Of a stretch of 64,000 nt of DNA, positions 8,013-16,145 are shown piece after piece; position 1 is the first letter of the stretch, and each line of letters begins with the position of its first letter. The notes below the pieces were generated by a model. The model did no database searches. It was given only the letters and a program-made list of their open reading frames with translations, and was not told where the DNA came from. The position numbers and the translations under genes are program-made. The DNA comes from an uncultured Porphyromonas sp. Its GTDB lineage: Bacteria > Bacteroidota > Bacteroidia > Bacteroidales > Porphyromonadaceae. The stretch lies in NCBI RefSeq assembly GCF_902489635.1, contig NZ_CABUAN010000007.1, positions 1 through 64,000 on the forward strand. The letters run 5' to 3'.

Positions 8013-8670
8013 TCATTTGTGTGCGTATAGAAAACTATCGAGAGCCTCTCTTTGGGACTCCTAGCTTCTGCTGAGACAAAAGTACGGCTTTTTTGCCGTT
8101 TGCTCCATATAGGTGAATAGCCAGGAGAAGGATCATAAGCGAATCACAAATGAAAAACCAACCAATCACAAACAAACAAATTGAAGTTACAACTCCAAAA
8201 TCAAACCAACACAAACGTAACATCCAATACTTTACACAAGTGACACTCTCATTGCAAATACAGAAGCAACACTGTCGATTTAGTTGTGAAAGGAGTCGTT
8301 TCACGATATTATCATCGTCGCTAAATGTTTTTCTATAACCTATGTATGAGATAGATACAAGTAGACTGATAAGTGAGTCTACACTATTATATTGCTATAT
8401 ATAGGCATCTAATAGCCCCGTCCCTACCCTACTCTACTAGACGTATCGCTAACTATCAAATAACCAACCAATAGAATTTGATATACGTAGCTGAAGTGCA
8501 AGTAGAAAAGTAGCTACTTACTAAGCAATACCCTATTTGGATCCTATTTGTCAGCCAAGTTGCTTGTCGTTTCAATTGTATTTACTACATTTGTATCGAG
8601 AAGGTCGCTTGACACAATTCAACTGTCTACAATTTCACGCGTCACAAATGTATTGTTAAGGAAGAAGACT
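8013..8670. other. 658-bp AT-rich intergenic region
   Basis: It separates the divergent pyrK and the HTH regulator. It contains the pyrK -7 box (8076-8083), a perfect 7-bp hairpin (GTAGACT 8361-8367 with AGTCTAC 8376-8382), and the regulator's -7 box (TACATTTG, 8586-8593). The ORFs here (8035-8304 minus, 8150-8338 plus) look like chance frames. I see no other feature. Confidence 0.5.
8586..8593 (+). promoter_or_regulatory. -7 box for the HTH regulator
   Basis: TACATTTG matches TAnnTTTG, 77 bases before the chosen ATG at 8671. Confidence 0.4.
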
Positions 8671-9171
8671 ATGCTAATAGAATCTGAGAGAATTATAGAG
8701 CGTGTCCGCTATATGATGGAGTCTATGGAGCTAAATGCTACAGCGTTTGCTACTGAGGCGGGGATTACGCCGTCTGTTATTAGTCACATGCTCAACGGGC
8801 GCAATCGCCCCACCATAGAGACACTCAACAATATCATAGCTGCCTATCCATCGTGGAGCTATGAGTGGTTGCTCTTTGGCAAGGGGACACCTAAGCGTGA
8901 GGAGCAAAGCGTCTCACTACCCATAGAGAGTAGTCTCTTCGGGAGTTATGAGACCAGTGCACCATCTTCACAGACAGCGCACGCGACCCCCTCTTCTGAG
9001 TCAACATTACAGAGCGGGCTCACCTCCATACCGTTTACTTCAGAGGAGGTCGAGCAGATACGTCAAGTGCTACTTCAGCAGCATACAGCCACCCGTGAGG
9101 TGAGTGAAATACGCATCTTCTATAGCGATGGAAGCTATGAGATATTCGTTCCTCAGAGCAGTGCGAAGTAG
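8671..9171 (+). CDS. XRE-family helix-turn-helix transcriptional regulator
   Basis: From ATG 8671 (MLIESERIIERVRYMMESM...) this gives 166 residues; the frame opens earlier (8548), but the -7 box at 8586-8593 lies inside that extension. Residues 8-60 form a Cro/CI-type HTH (ATAFATEAGITPSVISHMLNGRNRPTIETLNNIIAAYP, given here only as landmarks), followed by YEWLLFGKGTPK, typical of Bacteroidota phage-like repressors. A Ser/Thr-rich linker leads to a C-terminal strand motif EIRIFYSDGSYEIF, which recurs in this regulator type. No peptidase active site is visible. It stands alone beside the accessory hairpin region. Confidence 0.78.
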   Translation: MLIESERIIERVRYMMESMELNATAFATEAGITPSVISHMLNGRNRPTIETLNNIIAAYPSWSYEWLLFGKGTPKREEQSVSLPIESSLFGSYETSAPSSQTAHATPSSESTLQSGLTSIPFTSEEVEQIRQVLLQQHTATREVSEIRIFYSDGSYEIFVPQSSAK

Positions 9172-9807
9172 TGATCGCATCTGACTGCCACCACTAAGTT
9201 AGTCGGCTATATCTCAAGCTTGAAGCCTAATCTCTACCTAGGCCAGAAATAAAACTCCCGACCTCAACTCCGCAAATCTCACGAGTAATGCACCGGCCGC
9301 AGCTTGTCGGAGCGTCCGTTGTCGTACAGCGAGACGAGTATCCGACCGCTTGCGGTCGGACGAATCATAGCCCCCAGTCGGAGGAGCAAAGCTCCGAACG
9401 ACTGGGGGAGGGGGAAGCCACACGAAACAAGCGACCTCCCCTGTGTGGGAGGTCGGACTGGGACTATAAACCCGTCTAGTCCGACCCACAAGGGGTCGAT
9501 AAACTACTGCCGTCTTGTCCCCGTGGGTCGTTCGGGGCTTTGCCCCTCCGACCCACGGCTATGATTCGTCGGACCTCTTACGAGGTCCTATCCATCGAAG
9601 TGATCGGAGGACTTAGAGGTTAGAGACTTAGAGCGAGACTTGTAGCCCGTGTAGGGAAGCATGACAGTGTCTAGCGGGAGGGTGTCCGTTGTCGTACAGC
9701 TAGACGAGTACTGAAGTCAAAGCGTGTGGTGCATTGTAATCTTTGACACCGCAAGCACGAAGCGACTGAGGCAGCTTGGGCGAATAGCAGTAACAGCGAA
9801 GTGACGG
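9172..9807. other. 636-bp gene-free accessory region with nested hairpins
   Basis: No supported gene. The centre (9341-9588) is a dense, nested set of perfect inverted repeats, annotated separately. A 28-base imperfect direct repeat (GTCCGTTGTCGTACAGC then AGACGAGTA) occurs at about 9314-9340 and 9687-9714, on either side of it. Small frames within the region mirror the palindromes and occur on both strands, which argues against coding. Confidence 0.55.
9341..9588. ncRNA. Nested multi-branch inverted-repeat structure (candidate structured RNA or DNA element)
   Basis: An outer stem pairs 9357-9372 with 9557-9572 (15 of 16 bases). Inside it lie four further hairpins: 9371-9380/9399-9408 extended by GGAGC/GCTCC; 9432-9440/9447-9455; 9454-9459/9478-9483 with GGG/CCC; and 9521-9530/9549-9558 extended by GGGGC/GCCCC around TTT. 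Two more flank it: 9341-9349/9352-9360 with a TT loop, and GGACCTC/GAGGTCC at 9571-9588. Such a design could be a structured RNA or a cruciform-forming mobile DNA end. Strand and transcription are not known. Confidence 0.4.
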
Positions 9808-10035
9808 CTATGTGCCAAAGAACTTCACCCAATACGGATTCTCTCTATCGAAGATTGCTTTCTGCTCCTTCGTTAGTCGATCTGGATAGTCTTCAAAAAG
9901 ATTGTAGACCATCTTCTTGTCAAATGAGAACAGATGCGAGTCTAGCTTGTCTATCTCAGAAGTCCAATAGATCACATCGTCTTCATTCTTCTTGTCAAAG
10001 TCGTAGAGAGCTTCGTATTCGCTTACATCTTTCAT
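9808..10035 (-). CDS. Small acidic hypothetical protein (DUF7675-like)
   Basis: This 75-residue protein begins MKDVSEYEALYDFDKKNED and ends NPYWVKFFGT. The pattern YDFDKKNEDDV.YW, HLFSFDKK, YNLFEDYPDRLT.EQK.IFDRENPYW resembles a family of short proteins in Bacteroidota that I recall as DUF7675; its function is unknown. The region upstream carries the 23-base motif shared by all four small accessory genes in the window, here with a degenerate -7 box (TGCCTTTG on the minus strand). It is the last of three co-oriented small genes. A cassette-like role such as immunity protein is speculation. Confidence 0.6.
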   Translation of the reverse strand: MKDVSEYEALYDFDKKNEDDVIYWTSEIDKLDSHLFSFDKKMVYNLFEDYPDRLTKEQKAIFDRENPYWVKFFGT

Positions 10036-10053
10036 TTCTCAACGCATTCTGCA

Positions 10054-10076
10054 CCAAAGGCACAAACTAACGACCA
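10054..10076 (-). promoter_or_regulatory. Shared small-gene promoter motif, copy 1
   Basis: On the plus strand it reads CCAAAGGCACAAACTAACGACCA with one change from copy 2. Reverse-complemented it gives a Bacteroidota -7-like box (TGCCTTTG) just upstream of the 75-residue gene. Confidence 0.45.
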
Positions 10077-10136
10077 GCTATCGTGCAGACTATCTTACTA
10101 TAAATACTGATGTAGCACCTAGAGTTGTCCATAAGA

Positions 10137-10373
10137 CTATGAGCGACCTATGAGATACAGAGAGTCCTCCACTGAAAGCTCCCTAGCCACGCCATCCTTG
10201 ACAAGAATAGCGGGAGGAATACCAACATACCTCATGGTATTAAGGTCTCCCAAGAAAGCCTTTCCTCCTTTGTACTCACAGACGAAACCAGCAAAGTCGT
10301 ACCCGCACGAACGAGCCAACTCGTCAGCGAGCCTTTTCTCTTCAGCGGTATATCCTGCTTTGCCCATCTTCAT
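10137..10373 (-). CDS. Small hypothetical protein, 78 residues
   Basis: The protein starts MKMGKAGYTAEEKRLADEL, contains a compact middle (YDFAGFVCEYKGGKAFLGD) and ends LSVEDSLYLIGRS. No signal peptide or membrane segment is present and I do not recognise the family. Support for it being real comes from the 23-base promoter motif immediately upstream (10392-10414), shared with three other small genes, the sensible start, and the absence of a better frame. It is the middle one of three co-oriented small genes. The opposite-strand frame 10150-10551 overlaps it as a shadow in its 5' part only. Confidence 0.55.
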   Translation of the reverse strand: MKMGKAGYTAEEKRLADELARSCGYDFAGFVCEYKGGKAFLGDLNTMRYVGIPPAILVKDGVARELSVEDSLYLIGRS

Positions 10374-10391
10374 AACTCAACCTATTCAACG

Positions 10392-10414
10392 CCAAAGGTA
10401 CAAACTAACGACCA
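10392..10414 (-). promoter_or_regulatory. Shared small-gene promoter motif, copy 2
   Basis: This copy contains a perfect minus-strand -7 box, TACCTTTG, 19 bases upstream of the ATG at 10373. The surrounding 23 bases are the same as in copies 3 and 4 within one or two changes. Confidence 0.55.
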
Positions 10415-10449
10415 ATAACACAACAAAGTATACCCCCCGCAGCCAGCCC

Positions 10450-10551
10450 GACAAGCTCTACGAAGAGCTCAGAACCCTAACGATAGGCACTACGAAGTAC
10501 GACGAGTTAAAGCGGAAGTCTATCGAGTACTACGCACACTTCCAAGACTAG
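10450..10551 (+). pseudogene. Remnant 3' end of a plus-strand gene
   Basis: The plus-strand frame ending at TAG 10551 encodes LYEELRTLTIG then KYDELKRKSIEYYAHFQD without a usable start codon. The same ending (YEELKRKSIEYYAHFQD, TAG at 19798-19800) recurs near 19747-19800, again converging on a copy of the 87-residue gene. Conservation of this tail in both blocks suggests a decayed gene that was duplicated with its neighbour. Confidence 0.4.
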
Positions 10552-10811
10552 AAACAATCGTACGTCTCTTTGGAGACAATATCTCCAGCAAGAGTACATT
10601 CGAACGCCAGCCGATCGCCTTGAGGTTCCATCACAGTTATTCCTCCAGCGCTTTTCGCACCTTTACACTCGACCTTATCCCCGAATTTTGGGGAGTAGTG
10701 TACAGCAAGATCAGAGGCGTAGTCAATGATATAGGCATCACGACCAGCCGTGAGCTGTTCGTAAACGTAATCTAAGTTGCACATAAGGTAATTGGATTGA
10801 TTGCACTCCAA
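10548..10811 (-). CDS. Small accessory protein, copy 1 of a duplicated pair
   Basis: An 87-residue protein starting MECNQSNYLMCNLDYVYEQL. It matches the protein at 19798-20061 at 76 of 87 positions by eye. The first 45 or so residues differ only at position 2, while nearly all other differences lie in the second half. No domain is recognised; it is acidic, soluble and has four or five cysteines. The shared 23-base promoter motif overlaps its start (10808-10830). Its stop overlaps the stop of the remnant plus-strand gene. The constant/variable halves are reminiscent of recombining small-gene cassettes (inference). Confidence 0.65.
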   Translation of the reverse strand: MECNQSNYLMCNLDYVYEQLTAGRDAYIIDYASDLAVHYSPKFGDKVECKGAKSAGGITVMEPQGDRLAFECTLAGDIVSKETYDCF

Positions 10812-10830
10812 AGATACAAACTAACGACCA
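10808..10830 (-). promoter_or_regulatory. Shared small-gene promoter motif, copy 3
   Basis: The minus strand reads TATCTTTG as -7 box within the same 23-base frame as copies 1, 2 and 4. It abuts the ATG at 10811, so either transcription is nearly leaderless or the real start lies further in. Confidence 0.5.
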
Positions 10831-11024
10831 ATACTTCAACTTTGCAGAGTGAAAAGAAATCGATCCGAGATTAGGACAGTTAAACGGGTTGGTCTTACCT
10901 TTGTTGTAGTAAAGGTAAGGACAGCAACCAGAGGGGGATCTATCGTTCCTGCAGGTCATTGGCAATGAGATTTTCGAAGTGGAGTGTGGTCTCGTGTGCA
11001 CTTTTTGGTCTCGTCTTTTTTGTA

Positions 11025-11032
11025 TATCTTCG
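11025..11032 (+). promoter_or_regulatory. -7-like box for the fimbrial lipoprotein
   Basis: TATCTTCG is one base off TAnnTTTG; TTTG at 11004-11007 lies 17 bases upstream. The ATG at 11080 follows by 47 bases. Confidence 0.4.
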
Positions 11033-11079
11033 CACCTATAGAAAATCAGATCACTCATTTTCACACAAACCATATATCT

Positions 11080-12660
11080 ATGAAACTACTCTCGAAGACT
11101 AGAGACTGTCAGACACAAAAGTCTCACAAACAAAGGCGTAGCTACTCAGTAGCACCTGGACTCTTCTCACTAGTGCTCTGTATGAGTGTACTGCTATTGG
11201 GAGCATGTCGTAAATCGCCCAAGGCGGTTACCCCAGTAGCTACGGATGGGAACTTGACGATACAGTTGAATTGCCGAGGAGTAGATCTTAGAGCTGGCGA
11301 GAATGATCCTATGTCCGCAGTAGAGAAACTAGATCTATACTTCTTCTCGAATGAGTCTGAGCCTGCAGAGCGGACGCTGGTAGCTCACCGCACTTTTGGC
11401 AAGGCTGAGCTGACGACGAACACTCCCCTATCTATGTCATTGCCAGTATCTTCCTATTATCTAGTCGCTGTGCTCAACGGCACACCGGCTATCCAAAGCA
11501 CCTTTGGTCAGGGAGTCTCGTGGAGCAAGCTCTTTGACTCGACATACAAACTCGTAGATTTATACACTAAGTCAGGTGACAAGGTTACTTCTGTCGTATG
11601 GAGTAACGATCAGGGTCCTATCCAGATTGATAAGAGTGCATTTGACAAAGGAGCCTCACCAGTACTTGTTACACTGACACGGGCGATGGCTCGTGTGAGA
11701 CTATTTGGAGAGCCTAAAGTCCCTCAGTATATGTCGATTGACTTGACCAATGGTGGTACATTTAAGGTCGGGAATAGCTCTCTTAAGTCGTTCTTAATGC
11801 GCGAGCTAGCTACACTTATCGGGACTGAGAGTGTCATGGAGAAGCCTGGTGATGGCTCAACCTTTGCTACGCGATATGCTTACTCCCCAGGTTATCAGGA
11901 GATCGCAAGTAGTAATCAGAGTAACCAAAAAGCTCTTCTTGATACTTACAGACTCCACAATAACAATAATACGATCTGCAACCTAGAGTCTCTCAAGCTC
12001 GTACCCAAGACACTTGATGAGTGTGATCTGACCTATTATGGGCACTACGCCTTGGAGACAACGGTCGATCCCGATCACAACACTTATTACTTCCTGCCAG
12101 CTCTGCTCATTGGCTACAAGCTTTATCCTGCTAGTTTGGATGCGCTTGGTGACTTTAAGTCTGACGAGGGGTGGGTTAGCTTCGACGGGCGGTACTATCG
12201 TGGGCATGACTTTGACACTTACCTCAAGGCCATCCACAAGCGCAACAAGGCTACGAGCAATCCGAAACCTGTCGTAAAAGTACCAGCGGGTTATCCGAAA
12301 GCTTTGCAAGAGGTCTGTGAAGAGTATGTAGCTACTCAAGGTGATAGGATGCTTATCACGACTCCTGAGCATCGTGGAGAGCTAATACCTATTGACTACA
12401 AGGGGTTGCGCTACTACCTCAGGAGCTACAACTACTATTATTTACCCGTTCAGCACGCCACGACTCAGGAACGTTACGGACGCTACGGCATTGTTCGAAA
12501 CAACGAATATCGTATCGAGATCACCAGTATCTCAGACTTTGGCACTCCGCTCATGTTGAAGCCTGCGGATCATCCTGAGGAGTACATCCCCAAGCAGCCC
12601 ATCTCTGCCACCATAACCCTCACGCCTCTTGAGGAGCACAATGATAAAGCCGACTTGTAG
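11080..12660 (+). CDS. Mfa1/FimA-type (type V) fimbrial lipoprotein
   Basis: From ATG 11080 (MKLLSKTRDC...) the product has 526 residues; an earlier ATG at 10984 precedes the promoter-like box. A lipoprotein signal ends in SVLLLGAC, with C42 or so as the lipidated residue. The N-terminal domain has the LDLYFFSNES and YYLVAVLNG strands of Bacteroidota fimbrillin-like proteins. The C-terminal part ends with YGRYGIVRNNEYRIEI followed by TSISDFG, matching the Mfa1 C-terminal donor-strand region. Such subunits are exported as lipoproteins, cleaved by gingipain-type proteases and polymerised by strand exchange. No other fimbrial gene is adjacent, so it may be a stand-alone stalk or tip subunit. Confidence 0.75.
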   Translation: MKLLSKTRDCQTQKSHKQRRSYSVAPGLFSLVLCMSVLLLGACRKSPKAVTPVATDGNLTIQLNCRGVDLRAGENDPMSAVEKLDLYFFSNESEPAERTLVAHRTFGKAELTTNTPLSMSLPVSSYYLVAVLNGTPAIQSTFGQGVSWSKLFDSTYKLVDLYTKSGDKVTSVVWSNDQGPIQIDKSAFDKGASPVLVTLTRAMARVRLFGEPKVPQYMSIDLTNGGTFKVGNSSLKSFLMRELATLIGTESVMEKPGDGSTFATRYAYSPGYQEIASSNQSNQKALLDTYRLHNNNNTICNLESLKLVPKTLDECDLTYYGHYALETTVDPDHNTYYFLPALLIGYKLYPASLDALGDFKSDEGWVSFDGRYYRGHDFDTYLKAIHKRNKATSNPKPVVKVPAGYPKALQEVCEEYVATQGDRMLITTPEHRGELIPIDYKGLRYYLRSYNYYYLPVQHATTQERYGRYGIVRNNEYRIEITSISDFGTPLMLKPADHPEEYIPKQPISATITLTPLEEHNDKADL

Positions 12661-12694
12661 TCTCCCTTATCCAACAGATCACACTTAATTATAG

Positions 12695-12738
12695 ACGCCA
12701 CGCTTAGGAAAATAAGCTATTCTTCCTGAGCGTGGCGT
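12695..12738 (+). terminator. Hairpin terminator after the fimbrial gene
   Basis: ACGCCACGCT (12695-12704) pairs with AGCGTGGCGT (12729-12738), extended by AGGAA/TTCCT. It is 35 bases past the stop codon. Confidence 0.6.
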
Positions 12739-12831
12739 TGCCTTTGCACAGTCATTGATCAGATTGGATCGCTTACACTCTTTCGATGCTTTTCCTTGCA
12801 ACAAAAGAGACGATATGTGGCGTGATTTGCG

Positions 12832-12839
12832 TAGCTTTG
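12832..12839 (+). promoter_or_regulatory. -7 box for the fabK-dapA-recF cluster
   Basis: TAGCTTTG matches TAnnTTTG, 32 bases upstream of ATG 12872. Confidence 0.45.
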
Positions 12840-12871
12840 TGCAGGAAGTTTGAATTTGCAATGAAGACGAT

Positions 12872-13828
12872 ATGAAGAATAGACTCTGCGACCTACTAGG
12901 CATACGTTACCCGATCATCGCTGGCGGTATGGTCTGGTGTAGCGGTTGGCGACTGGCCTCGGCTGTGAGCAATGCGGGGGGGCTCGGTCTCCTAGGTGCT
13001 GGCTCGATGTACCCGGAGGTGCTACGCGAACATATAGCCCGCTGCCGTGAGGCTACGGATCGACCTTTTGGGGTTAATGTACCGCTACTCTACCCTGAGA
13101 TCGATACGTTGATTCAGATTATCATCGAGGAGCAGGCGCCTATCGTGGTCACCTCGGCTGGTAGTCCCAAGCGCTTTACTCCCCTCCTCCATGAGCACGG
13201 TATCAAGGTAATGCACGTGGTCAGCAGTACGAAGTTTGCCGTCAAGTGCCAAGAGGCAGGTGTCGATGCGGTAATCGCTGAGGGCTTTGAGGCTGGTGGT
13301 CACAACGGTCGTGAGGAGACGACGACGCTGGCGCTGATACCGGCTGTGGCGCAGGCTATTGACCTGCCCCTCGTGGCGGCTGGTGGGATAGCTTCGGGAC
13401 GCTCTATCTTGGCTGCTCAGAGCCTAGGAGCCGATGGTGTGCAGATCGGGACGCTCTTTGCGCTGAGTGAGGAGAGTAGCGCGCATGCAGCCTTCAAGGA
13501 GGCGTGTGTCAAGAGTAACGAGGGAGACACGATATTGACCCTCAAGGAGCTCGCTCCGACACGCTTGCTGAAGAATGAATTTTACCAACAGGTGGCCACC
13601 CTGCAAGCTCGGGGTACCTCTACCGATGAGCTACGAGAGCTACTAGGGCGGGCCAGAGCGAAGCGCGGTATCTTCGAGGGAGATCTCGAGGAGGGCGAAC
13701 TAGAGATTGGCCAGGTGGCTGCGCAGATAGAGCAGGTGCAGCCAGTGGCTCAGATCTTCGAAAATCTTATTGCTGAGTACAATGCTGCTCGTGCGGAGCT
13801 GCTCGATATGAACTGGACAAATTGCTAG
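12872..13828 (+). CDS. fabK: FMN enoyl-reductase/nitronate monooxygenase family protein, FabK-like
   Basis: A 318-residue FMN TIM-barrel enzyme. MVWCSGWRLASAVSNAGGLG near residues 19-38, FGVNVPLLYP, the VVTSAG strand, AEGFEAGGHNGREE and the phosphate-binding VAAGGIASGRSILAA are characteristic. The GFEAGGHNGR segment is closest to FabK, the flavin enoyl-ACP reductase that completes fatty-acid elongation; nitronate monooxygenases share the fold, so the alternative is not excluded. It runs in the same direction as dapA, 19 bases upstream, and they likely share a transcript with recF. A TAGCTTTG -7 box lies at 12832-12839. Confidence 0.75.
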   Translation: MKNRLCDLLGIRYPIIAGGMVWCSGWRLASAVSNAGGLGLLGAGSMYPEVLREHIARCREATDRPFGVNVPLLYPEIDTLIQIIIEEQAPIVVTSAGSPKRFTPLLHEHGIKVMHVVSSTKFAVKCQEAGVDAVIAEGFEAGGHNGREETTTLALIPAVAQAIDLPLVAAGGIASGRSILAAQSLGADGVQIGTLFALSEESSAHAAFKEACVKSNEGDTILTLKELAPTRLLKNEFYQQVATLQARGTSTDELRELLGRARAKRGIFEGDLEEGELEIGQVAAQIEQVQPVAQIFENLIAEYNAARAELLDMNWTNC

Positions 13829-13847
13829 GGGTTATACCTTATTATAT

Positions 13848-14792
13848 ATGTACGACAAATACACTTACCATCCTTATCGCCATCTGACGGGTGCTGGCGT
13901 GGCGTTGATTACTCCATTTCTGGAGAATGGGCAGGTGGACTCGGCTTCGCTGAGCCGTCTGACGGAGCATGTGGTCTCAGGCGGGTGCGACTTTGTGGTG
14001 CTGCTCGGCACTACGGGCGAGTCGCCTACGGTCGTTTATCCTGAGCGACTGCTACTGATCGATGTGGTGCGACGAGCCATCGATGGTCGCTGTCCGCTGG
14101 TGATCGGTGTCGGGAGCAACAACACGCAGGACCTGTGCCAGCGTATGAGCGACCCGATCTATGACAATGTCGATGCGATCCTCTCGGTAGTACCTTACTA
14201 TAATAAGCCGACGCAGGAGGGACTATACCTCCACTTTATGGCTGTTGCGGAGGCGAGCAAGAAGCCGATCATACTGTACAACATTCCCTCGCGTACGGGT
14301 TGCGACCTGCTGCCCGATACTGTGGCACGGCTGCAGCGTGACTCGACAAAGATCATCGGCATCAAGGAGGCTTCGGGACATGTAGAGCGAATCGGAGAGA
14401 TTCGTGAGCTATGCCGTCCTGACCTGCTGGTCTACTCAGGCGATGATCACCTGACGAAAGATATCATCCGTACAGGAGGCGATGGAGTCGTCTCAGTCGT
14501 AGCAAACGCTTATCCGCAAGCGATCAAAGCACTCGTCTCGGCTCTGATTACAGAGCAACGGGAGCGGGCGGATGCGATTGATGCACTCTTTGCGGAGATG
14601 TATCAATTGCTCTTTAAGGAGGGCAATCCCGTTGGCATCAAAGGGCTGCTACACACCATTCAGCTCATAGAAACCTGTGCGGTGCGCCTGCCACTCTGCC
14701 ACGCTACGAAGCAACTCACGAGCCGACTACGTGCGGCACACGAAGAGCTACTCGCACCCATGCAGGAGTTAGGAATAGAGCCTCGACTATGA
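13848..14792 (+). CDS. dapA: 4-hydroxy-tetrahydrodipicolinate synthase
   Basis: This 314-residue aldolase-type enzyme condenses pyruvate and aspartate semialdehyde in lysine/diaminopimelate synthesis. The LLGTTGES motif (52-59), PYYNKPTQEG (116-125), the proton-relay Y144 in LYNIPSRTG and the Schiff-base lysine K173 in GIKEASG are all in place. The length is typical of Bacteroidota DapA. Its last bases overlap the recF start (ATGA), indicating translational coupling; a fabK-dapA-recF transcript is likely. Confidence 0.93.
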   Translation: MYDKYTYHPYRHLTGAGVALITPFLENGQVDSASLSRLTEHVVSGGCDFVVLLGTTGESPTVVYPERLLLIDVVRRAIDGRCPLVIGVGSNNTQDLCQRMSDPIYDNVDAILSVVPYYNKPTQEGLYLHFMAVAEASKKPIILYNIPSRTGCDLLPDTVARLQRDSTKIIGIKEASGHVERIGEIRELCRPDLLVYSGDDHLTKDIIRTGGDGVVSVVANAYPQAIKALVSALITEQRERADAIDALFAEMYQLLFKEGNPVGIKGLLHTIQLIETCAVRLPLCHATKQLTSRLRAAHEELLAPMQELGIEPRL

Positions 14793-15904
14793 TACTAAGC
14801 TCGCTGAGTGTCATCAACTTTAAGAATGTCGCTACGGCAAACTGTCACTTTGCTCCCAAGCTCAACTGCTTCTTCGGAGGCAATGGCATGGGCAAGACCA
14901 ATCTCCTAGATGCTATCCACTACCTCTCGGTGGTGCGTGGGCATCTAGGCACGACCGATCGCTACGCCATACGCCAGGGGGCACAGGAGGCGATCATCCA
15001 GGGTGAGTACCTATGGGACGATGGGCAGGAGGACAAGATCAGCCTGCGCATCTCCACTGAGCGGAGCAAGCAACTCTCTCGCAATGGTCGTCTCTACAAG
15101 CGTCACAGCGACCACATAGGGCGCTACCCTCTGGTTATCATCTCGCCACACGATCAGAGACTCATACGTGGAGGAAGCGACGAGCGCAGACGCTCTGTGG
15201 ATCGTATTCTCTCACAGCAAGATGCGACCTATCTGGCGAACTTGATCAACTACAATAGAGCACTCGACCAGCGCAACAATATGCTGCGCAACCAGATCCA
15301 CGAGCCAGCTCTGATGGATATCCTCGAGGAGACCTTAGCGACGACGGGACTAGCGGTCACGACGATGCGACAAGCTTATGTCGAGGAGCTCGTCCCCACC
15401 TTCGATCAGATCTATCAGCATCTCGCTGCGGGTGTAGAGCGTGCCGTCCTATCCTTTAGTGCCGGCAGTGCCAGCACCACCGAGGAGCAGCTGCGCATAC
15501 TACGAGACCGTCGTCAACGAGACTACGAGTATGGCTTCACGGCGACCGGTTGCCACAGAGATGACTTTGAGATGCTCCTCGGCGAGAACCTCATGCGCAA
15601 GATAGGCTCCGAAGGTCAAAACAAGACTTACCTCATCGCCTACAAGCTAGCCGAGTACCGCTATCTGCAGCAGCATCTGACCAATCAGACCGCTCCCCTA
15701 CTGCTCCTCGATGATATCTTTGACAAGCTAGACAGTGACCGCGTGGAGCGCATCATCGAGCTCGTCGCTACGGACACCTTCGGGCAGATCTTTATCACCG
15801 ACACGAACCGCAAGTACCTCGATGAAATCATCTCCTCGAAGCAAGTCCCCTACCGCCTCTTCCAAATCCAAGAAGGCTCTCCGACAGAAGTCACAGCTGG
15901 GTAA
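14789..15904 (+). CDS. recF: DNA replication/repair protein RecF
   Basis: A 371-residue SMC-like ATPase that acts at gapped DNA with RecO and RecR to load RecA. Walker A is GGNGMGKTN (30-38), the signature region lies in HRDDFEMLL...GSEGQNKT, and Walker B/D-loop is LLLLDDIFDKLDSDR near residue 305-320. The ATG overlaps the dapA stop by four bases. Length and motif order match the family. In many bacteria recF neighbours dnaN and gyrB; here it sits behind dapA. Confidence 0.93.
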   Translation: MILSSLSVINFKNVATANCHFAPKLNCFFGGNGMGKTNLLDAIHYLSVVRGHLGTTDRYAIRQGAQEAIIQGEYLWDDGQEDKISLRISTERSKQLSRNGRLYKRHSDHIGRYPLVIISPHDQRLIRGGSDERRRSVDRILSQQDATYLANLINYNRALDQRNNMLRNQIHEPALMDILEETLATTGLAVTTMRQAYVEELVPTFDQIYQHLAAGVERAVLSFSAGSASTTEEQLRILRDRRQRDYEYGFTATGCHRDDFEMLLGENLMRKIGSEGQNKTYLIAYKLAEYRYLQQHLTNQTAPLLLLDDIFDKLDSDRVERIIELVATDTFGQIFITDTNRKYLDEIISSKQVPYRLFQIQEGSPTEVTAG

Positions 15905-16006
15905 TAAACTGCTGAGAAAGAGATCTGACGGGGCACTTTTCAGTTCGAAAAGAGAACTTTAGCGCAAAGTCTTGTGGAAATAGTTTGTTTCTCCACTTTA
16001 ATTCCG

Positions 16007-16014
16007 TATCTTTG
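16007..16014 (+). promoter_or_regulatory. Strong Bacteroidota promoter for serC
   Basis: TATCTTTG with TTTG at 15984-15987, 19 bases apart, is an almost ideal -33/-7 pair. The serC ATG follows 132 bases downstream, leaving a long leader. Confidence 0.65.
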
Positions 16015-16145
16015 TAGGGGCAAAGAGAGGAGACTCTAAAAAGCTTTCCCTTTGTCCCTTCTAACGTAAAGCAAAAGGAGGTCACAGCGACCGCCCATTG
16101 CCTAGATAGACAAGCATATAATCCCAAAACAATAAATATAGTAAG

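Noticed and set aside
8035..8304. 89-residue minus-strand ORF with hydrophobic segments
   Set aside because: It overlaps the pyrK promoter, has no start-site support or conserved pattern, and looks like a chance frame in AT-rich intergenic DNA.
9238..9564. Four overlapping frames on both strands in the hairpin cluster
   Set aside because: They mirror the inverted repeats, so frames occur on both strands; Arg/Ser/Pro-rich translations without sensible protein character.
10738..11073. 111-residue minus-strand ORF upstream of the fimbrial gene
   Set aside because: It overlaps the 87-residue gene in another frame and the fimbrial promoter; low-complexity and no supporting context.
12685..12903. 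72-residue minus-strand ORF over the fimbrial terminator
   Set aside because: It overlaps a strong terminator hairpin and the fabK start, so coding is unlikely.
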